From: JAGXLP01 sp964649445
Lineage (GTDB): Bacteria > Bipolaricaulota > Bipolaricaulia > M55B111
Assembly (NCBI GenBank): GCA_964649445.1
Contig: CAZYPS010000005.1
Coordinates: forward strand, 1-54,929
Direction: 5' to 3'
Length of the DNA: 54,929 bases
Made by a program: the position numbers and the translations under genes. Below the pieces are notes generated by a model. The model saw only the letters and a list, made by a program, of their open reading frames with translations, made no database searches and was not told where the DNA came from. This document shows positions 51,068 through 54,929 of the stretch, piece after piece; within the stretch, counting starts at the first letter, position 1, and the number at the start of each line of letters is the position of its first letter.

Positions 51068-52285
51068 ATGGACGAGAAAAATCTGGAACAGGCTACTTTG
51101 CAGGTTATGGGTGGATACGGGTTAGAGAAAAGCGTTAAAAAGGAATCGCTGGCTCCACCACTTGCTCAGACCGTAGCTCATCCGTTTGAAAGTGCAGAAA
51201 AAGCCGAATGGGTGTTCGACACTGAAGCCAACTACGAAGAATACGGGGGATTACAGGGTTACATTTATACCCGGGAGAATAACCCGACACTAGATATTTT
51301 TGAAGATCGTGTTGCCTTACTGGAAGGAGGCGGGGGTGCTCTTGCTACCAGCTCGGGAATGGCCGCAATTTCCCTGGCGGCCCTGTTCGAGCTTGAAGCC
51401 GGAGATGAAATAGTCGTCTCCAATCATACTTATACCTGTTCGTTTGAACTTTTTTCCCGAACACTGCCCCGGTTTGGTGTTGAAACCAGAGTAGTAAATA
51501 AACCGCACGATCTCTCCCGGTGGAGCGATGCAGTTACGGAAGATACGAAGTTCATGTTCGTGGAGACTCCAAGTAATCCGGTATTGTACGTCGGAGATCT
51601 GGAAAAGCTTGCCGAAATTGCCGACTCTTACGGAACCAAACTGATGGTCGACAATACAATCGCAACGCCGGTACTCCAGAAACCTCTTGAGATGGGAGCA
51701 GACATCGTAATAGAGTCCGTCTCTAAGTACATGAGTGGCAACGGTACGATCCTTGGAGGAGTTGTCGTAGGCGACGATCCTTACATTCAGGACCTGAGGC
51801 GACAGGAATACATCCAGTACGGAAACGCCATGGCTCCGTTTAACGCCTGGCTATCCCTGCTGGGGCTGGAGAGTCTGGATATGCGGATGGAGAAGCATTC
51901 CAGTAATGCCCTGAAGGTTGCCGAATTTCTCGAAGACCACGAAAAAGTCAATCGAGTAAATTATCCGGGGCTGGAAAGCCATCCTCATCACGAACTGGCC
52001 AATTGCCAGATGAAGGACTTCAGTTCGTTGCTCTCATTCGAGATTGACGGAGATAAGGAAGATGCGTTCGATCTGCTGAATTCTTTAAAACTGATTCCCA
52101 CGGCAACTCACGAAGGAAGTTCCCGGTCCGTCGTATGTCATCCCGCTTCGACGATATTTCATCGGTTGACCGACGAAGAGCTGGCGGACGCCGGTATTTC
52201 TAAGAGTCTGATCAGACTTTCCGTGGGAATAGAAGCACCGGGAGATATAGTTGATGACCTGGATCGGGCGTTATCCCGAATCTAA
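51068..52285 (+). CDS. Cys/Met-metabolism PLP enzyme, methionine gamma-lyase-like
   Basis: 405 residues. Trans-sulphuration-type PLP enzyme: YTRENNPTLDIFEDRVALLE, LATSSGMAA, the PLP lysine in ESVSKYMSGNG, and the C-terminal EGSSRSVVCHPA with IRLSVGIE. The active-site stretch HTYTCSFELF keeps the Tyr and the Cys typical of methionine gamma-lyase; the synthases and sulphhydrylases usually have Gly where the Cys is. It would split methionine-like substrates to 2-oxobutyrate, ammonia and a thiol. Neighbours are the Dpp importer and MttB-like gene, so it likely acts on an imported sulphur compound. Specificity is inferred. Confidence 0.82.
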   Translation: MDEKNLEQATLQVMGGYGLEKSVKKESLAPPLAQTVAHPFESAEKAEWVFDTEANYEEYGGLQGYIYTRENNPTLDIFEDRVALLEGGGGALATSSGMAAISLAALFELEAGDEIVVSNHTYTCSFELFSRTLPRFGVETRVVNKPHDLSRWSDAVTEDTKFMFVETPSNPVLYVGDLEKLAEIADSYGTKLMVDNTIATPVLQKPLEMGADIVIESVSKYMSGNGTILGGVVVGDDPYIQDLRRQEYIQYGNAMAPFNAWLSLLGLESLDMRMEKHSSNALKVAEFLEDHEKVNRVNYPGLESHPHHELANCQMKDFSSLLSFEIDGDKEDAFDLLNSLKLIPTATHEGSSRSVVCHPASTIFHRLTDEELADAGISKSLIRLSVGIEAPGDIVDDLDRALSRI

Positions 52286-52320
52286 TAAGCCGAAACTAGC
52301 CCATAATCCATTTAGGAGTG

Positions 52321-53784
52321 ATGAAATTGGGTATCAACGATCATTTTAATTACTGGAATAGACCTAAATTAAAAGTTTTTTCCGAAGACCAGCACGAGAA
52401 GATATACCAATCCGCGCTTGAAATACTCGAAAGAACCGGCACGGAATTCCATTCCGAGGAAGCGGTCACGATTCTCGACGATGCTGGGGCGACTGTAGTA
52501 GACGGAAACACAGTTAAAATGCCATCGAGTATGGTGGAAAAAGCACTGAGAACCTGTGGTAAGCGTGTGGTTCTGAGTGACCGTAATCTCAATTCGACGA
52601 TGTTTCTGGAAGGGGATAATACTTATTTTGGACCTGGTTCCGAGACCCCCAATACGATAGATCCCTACACGGGCGAGCGACGGAAGTGCGAGAAAAACGA
52701 CGTAGTACGGGCAGCCACGGTCGTCGATAAACTGGAAAACATCGACTTTGCGATGTCTTTCGCTCTGGCAAACGACGTACCCAAGCACAACTCCGATCTA
52801 CACCACTTCGAAGCGATGGTCAAGAATACTACAAAACCGATTCTCTTTACTGCATGGGATCTTGAAGGGTTAAAAGCTATATACGAGATGAGCGTAGCGG
52901 TTGCCGGAGGGGAAGAGAAATTCAGGATGAATCCGTTTATCCTGCTCTACGACGAGCCCAGTTCGCCGCTGAAGCACTCGAAAGAAGCCGTGGAAAAGCT
53001 CATGTTCTCCAGTAAAAAAGGCATCCCGATTCAGTACGTACCCACTCCCTCTCTCGGTGCAGCCGGGCCGATCTCACTTGCCGGTGCCTACGCATTGACG
53101 GAAGCTGAATACCTGAGCGGGCTCGTTCTATCGCAGGAAGTAAAGGGAGGCTCTTCATTGATCTTCGGTGGTGGTCCGACGACCATGGATATGAAGACGA
53201 CGGTCTTTTCCTACAGCGCCCCCGAGACCATGTTGAGTCTGGTCCTGAGAAAGGAGGTCGGGTCCTACCTGGGCGTACCTGCCTTCAACGCCGGAGGGTT
53301 CACGGACTCAAAGGATATAGATCAGCAGGCGACTCTGGAGGTTGCCAACTCGTTGAACTACGCCGCTCTGGCGGGTGGAAACCTCGTTCACGATGTCGGT
53401 TATCTCGAATCCGGTATGACTTCCTCGCTTGAGTTGCTGACGATAGCGGACGAAGAGATTTCGATGATAAATCGGTTTATTAAGAGCACCGAGGTTAACA
53501 GGGATACGCTCGGTGTGGACGAAATCGACGAGGTAGGAATCGGTGGCAATTATCTGACGTCATCTCAGACGGTAGAGAAATTCAAGGAAGACATATGGTC
53601 GCCCGACCTGATCGACCGTCAGGTCCACGAGAGCTGGGAAGAGGACGGGAGTTCCACCCTGCGGGAACGGGCACGGGAAAAGGTCCATGACATACTGGAA
53701 AGCCACGAACCGGAAGAGCTTTCCGAAGACGTGTCGGACGAGGTCACGAAAATAGTCGAAGAATACGAGGAAAAACGGTCTTAG
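52321..53784 (+). CDS. MttB-superfamily methyltransferase without pyrrolysine
   Basis: About 487 residues. Start choice is open: ATG 52321 lies only 2 nt from AGGAG (52314-52318), while TTG 52327 has ideal 8-nt spacing. Family motifs: FGPGSETPNTIDPYTGERR, FTAWDLEGL, LLYDEPSSPLKHSKEA, PSLGAAGPISLAGA, and GGPTTMDMKTTVFSY. The whole frame is free of TAG, so this is the non-pyrrolysine branch, whose studied members demethylate quaternary amines such as glycine betaine, proline betaine or carnitine onto a corrinoid protein. No corrinoid protein or activator is in the window. The methyl donor is unknown. Confidence 0.85.
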   Translation: MKLGINDHFNYWNRPKLKVFSEDQHEKIYQSALEILERTGTEFHSEEAVTILDDAGATVVDGNTVKMPSSMVEKALRTCGKRVVLSDRNLNSTMFLEGDNTYFGPGSETPNTIDPYTGERRKCEKNDVVRAATVVDKLENIDFAMSFALANDVPKHNSDLHHFEAMVKNTTKPILFTAWDLEGLKAIYEMSVAVAGGEEKFRMNPFILLYDEPSSPLKHSKEAVEKLMFSSKKGIPIQYVPTPSLGAAGPISLAGAYALTEAEYLSGLVLSQEVKGGSSLIFGGGPTTMDMKTTVFSYSAPETMLSLVLRKEVGSYLGVPAFNAGGFTDSKDIDQQATLEVANSLNYAALAGGNLVHDVGYLESGMTSSLELLTIADEEISMINRFIKSTEVNRDTLGVDEIDEVGIGGNYLTSSQTVEKFKEDIWSPDLIDRQVHESWEEDGSSTLRERAREKVHDILESHEPEELSEDVSDEVTKIVEEYEEKRS

Positions 53785-53875
53785 AGCAATTCAGACCGCT
53801 CTAGAGGTTACTTTTCCTATATCTATAGATAATTAGACCATAAAAACCAGACCAACAAACTGGAGGTTCCAAGTT

Positions 53876-54715
53876 ATGACTGAGGAGAGAGAAGAGGTAA
53901 ATATAAACTACCTCTATCAGAAGAAAGAAGAAGGCGAGAAGATCTCCTGGCTTACCGCCTACGATTACCCCACTGCCGGGTACGAAGAGAAGGCGGGCAT
54001 TGAGATGATCCTGGTCGGAGATTCGGGTGGCATGACCCTTCTGGGTTACGATTCCACCCTACCTGTAACCATGGACGAGATGGCCGTTATGACCAAGGCA
54101 GTAACCAGGGCAACCGACAAGACCTTCGTAGTGGGGGACATGCCCTATATGAGCTATCAACCCTCCAAAGAAAAGGCAATAGAGAGTGCCGGCAGGCTAA
54201 TGGGTGAGTGTGGTGCCGATTGCGTCAAGCTCGAAGGTGGCAAGCGGATGGCACCTACCGTTGAGGCAATGGTCGATGCAGGAATACCCGTTGTGGGCCA
54301 TATCGGTATGACTCCCCAGTCGGCAGCCCAGCTTGGTGGTTACAAGAGTCAGGGCCGAGACGCCGAGACGGCGAAGGAACTGATAGAGGACGCCAGGGCT
54401 CTGGAGGATGCCGGTGCTTTTGCCATACTTCTGGAAGCAGTCCCGACCAGAGTAACCGAACTGATCTACGCGGAGTCAGAAGTACCGATTTACGGGATAG
54501 GCGCCGGACCGAAAAACGACGGAGAACTGCTTATCGTTCAGGATATACTGGGCCTGTTTGAACTGTTCAAACCCCGATTCGTCAAGAGATACGCAAACCT
54601 TGGTGAAGAAATGGTAGATGCCTTCCAGCGCTATAAAAGTGAGGTAAAGGAAGGTGTCTTCCCCGCCGAAGAACACTCCTACAACATACCGGACGAGGAA
54701 TACGATAAAATTTAA
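53876..54715 (+). CDS. PanB-like ketopantoate hydroxymethyltransferase
   Basis: 279 residues, ATG after GGAGGT. It has ISWLTAYDYPTAGYEEKAG, VGDSGGM (metal Asp and Ser), VGDMPYMSY, CVKLEGG (Lys and Glu), GHIGMTPQSAAQLGGYKSQG and LLEAVP, so all catalytic residues known from E. coli PanB are kept. PanB moves a hydroxymethyl group from 5,10-methylene-tetrahydrofolate to a 2-oxo acid (2-oxoisovalerate in pantothenate synthesis). No panC or panD is nearby. Next to a lyase that yields 2-oxobutyrate and a methyltransferase that feeds C1 carriers, a different 2-oxo acid acceptor is possible. Confidence 0.88.
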   Translation: MTEEREEVNINYLYQKKEEGEKISWLTAYDYPTAGYEEKAGIEMILVGDSGGMTLLGYDSTLPVTMDEMAVMTKAVTRATDKTFVVGDMPYMSYQPSKEKAIESAGRLMGECGADCVKLEGGKRMAPTVEAMVDAGIPVVGHIGMTPQSAAQLGGYKSQGRDAETAKELIEDARALEDAGAFAILLEAVPTRVTELIYAESEVPIYGIGAGPKNDGELLIVQDILGLFELFKPRFVKRYANLGEEMVDAFQRYKSEVKEGVFPAEEHSYNIPDEEYDKI

Positions 54716-54747
54716 CGGAGAACGGCCTTCGATTTTGTTGGATAGAT

Positions 54748-54776
54748 ACCGCCCCGGACTTTTCGGGGCGGTTTTA
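54748..54776 (+). terminator. Intrinsic terminator after panB
   Basis: ACCGCCCCG (54748-54756) pairs with CGGGGCGGT (54764-54772), followed by TTT. Confidence 0.88.
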
Positions 54777-54886
54777 ATATCCGTTTTGGCCTGGCTAATT
54801 GAGGTAGTTTAATTTAACTCTCGAGGGATAGTGTAGCATTTTATGTGTAAAAATCGCTTTGGAAACCGTTCGACAAAACCAGGGAT

Positions 54887-54909
54887 CAATTTCCCCAGCG
54901 GGGAAATTG
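54887..54909. repeat. Perfect 10-bp hairpin near the right edge
   Basis: CAATTTCCCC (54887-54896), loop AGC, GGGGAAATTG (54900-54909). No T-run follows within the window on the plus strand. Its role cannot be judged because the flanking gene is cut off. Confidence 0.5.
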
Positions 54910-54929
54910 CCCTTTCCGATCTCGGCTCG

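Noticed and set aside
50989..51120. TTG-started small open frame with AAGGAG upstream, overlapping the gamma-lyase start
   Set aside because: It runs out of frame into the lyase gene and its sequence resembles nothing; probably chance.
52321..53784. Pyrrolysine-containing MttB
   Set aside because: The frame has no internal TAG; it belongs to the non-pyrrolysine branch.
1..54929. CRISPR arrays, tRNA/rRNA genes, insertion sequences, prophage genes
   Set aside because: No regularly spaced repeats, no tRNA-like cloverleaf sequences, no transposase or phage proteins were recognised.

Overview
The window reads as chromosomal DNA from a halophilic, anaerobic or facultative bacterium with two membranes. 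Predicted proteins are strongly acidic (rich in Asp and Glu), base composition is mid-GC, and start codons ATG, GTG and TTG follow purine-rich Shine-Dalgarno (SD) sites. All five kinds of solute-binding protein have plain Sec signal peptides with no lipobox cysteine, which suggests a true periplasm. Halanaerobiales-like or brine-dwelling candidate-phylum bacteria (for example KB1-like) would fit, but nothing in the window fixes the taxon. There are no rRNA or tRNA genes, insertion sequences or CRISPR arrays.

Layout. 1-6800: the tail of an unidentified gene, a secreted PHP-type metallohydrolase, an orphan NAD-binding reductase domain, two small hypotheticals and a secreted fibronectin-type protein. 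6834-10348 (minus): an oligopeptide-type binding protein and two permeases, without ATPases. 10691-13277: a fused fatty-acid kinase (DhaL/FakA plus DegV/FakB) coupled to a DUF1295 membrane protein. 13278-13753: a gene-free stretch with a cluster of DnaA boxes, a DnaA-trio-like motif and an AT-rich tract, a good candidate for the replication origin. 13754-19940: glycerol and glycerol-3-phosphate (G3P) catabolism (GlpA-like, GlpB-like, DUF1667, GlpD, GlpK). 20229-26387: a glycerol ABC importer of the GlpSTPQUV type. 26746-33652: two tandem UgpB-A-E importers without a UgpC ATPase. 33880-40257: a PhnDCEE importer followed by HAD-IIA phosphatase, UroD/MtaA-like protein and HAD-IIA phosphatase. 40565-42247 (minus): PiT phosphate transporter with its DUF47/PhoU-like partner. 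42695-44468: glycerophosphodiesterase and a GlpR/DeoR regulator. 44564-54715: a FadR-type regulator, a peptide-type ABC importer with fused ATPases, a methionine gamma-lyase-like enzyme, a non-pyrrolysine MttB-family methyltransferase and a PanB homologue.

How it fits together (inference). Much of the window suits scavenging of phospholipid breakdown products. Ugp systems bring in G3P or glycerophosphodiesters, UgpQ releases G3P, GlpSTPQUV and GlpK supply G3P from glycerol, GlpA/B/D oxidise it, HAD-IIA phosphatases and PiT/DUF47 handle phosphate, and FakAB activates free fatty acids. The sequence ATTTTCG (or its complement) recurs upstream of glpA, glpS and ugpQ and may be the GlpR operator.

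Two modules look undescribed: PhnDCEE-HAD-UroD-HAD, and FadR-Dpp-MGL-MttB-PanB. At the RNA level, several binding-protein genes share an SD-like motif 64 to about 115 nt ahead of their start codons. Five of the six are also followed by a strong hairpin before the next gene, suggesting stabilised mRNA for these abundant proteins.
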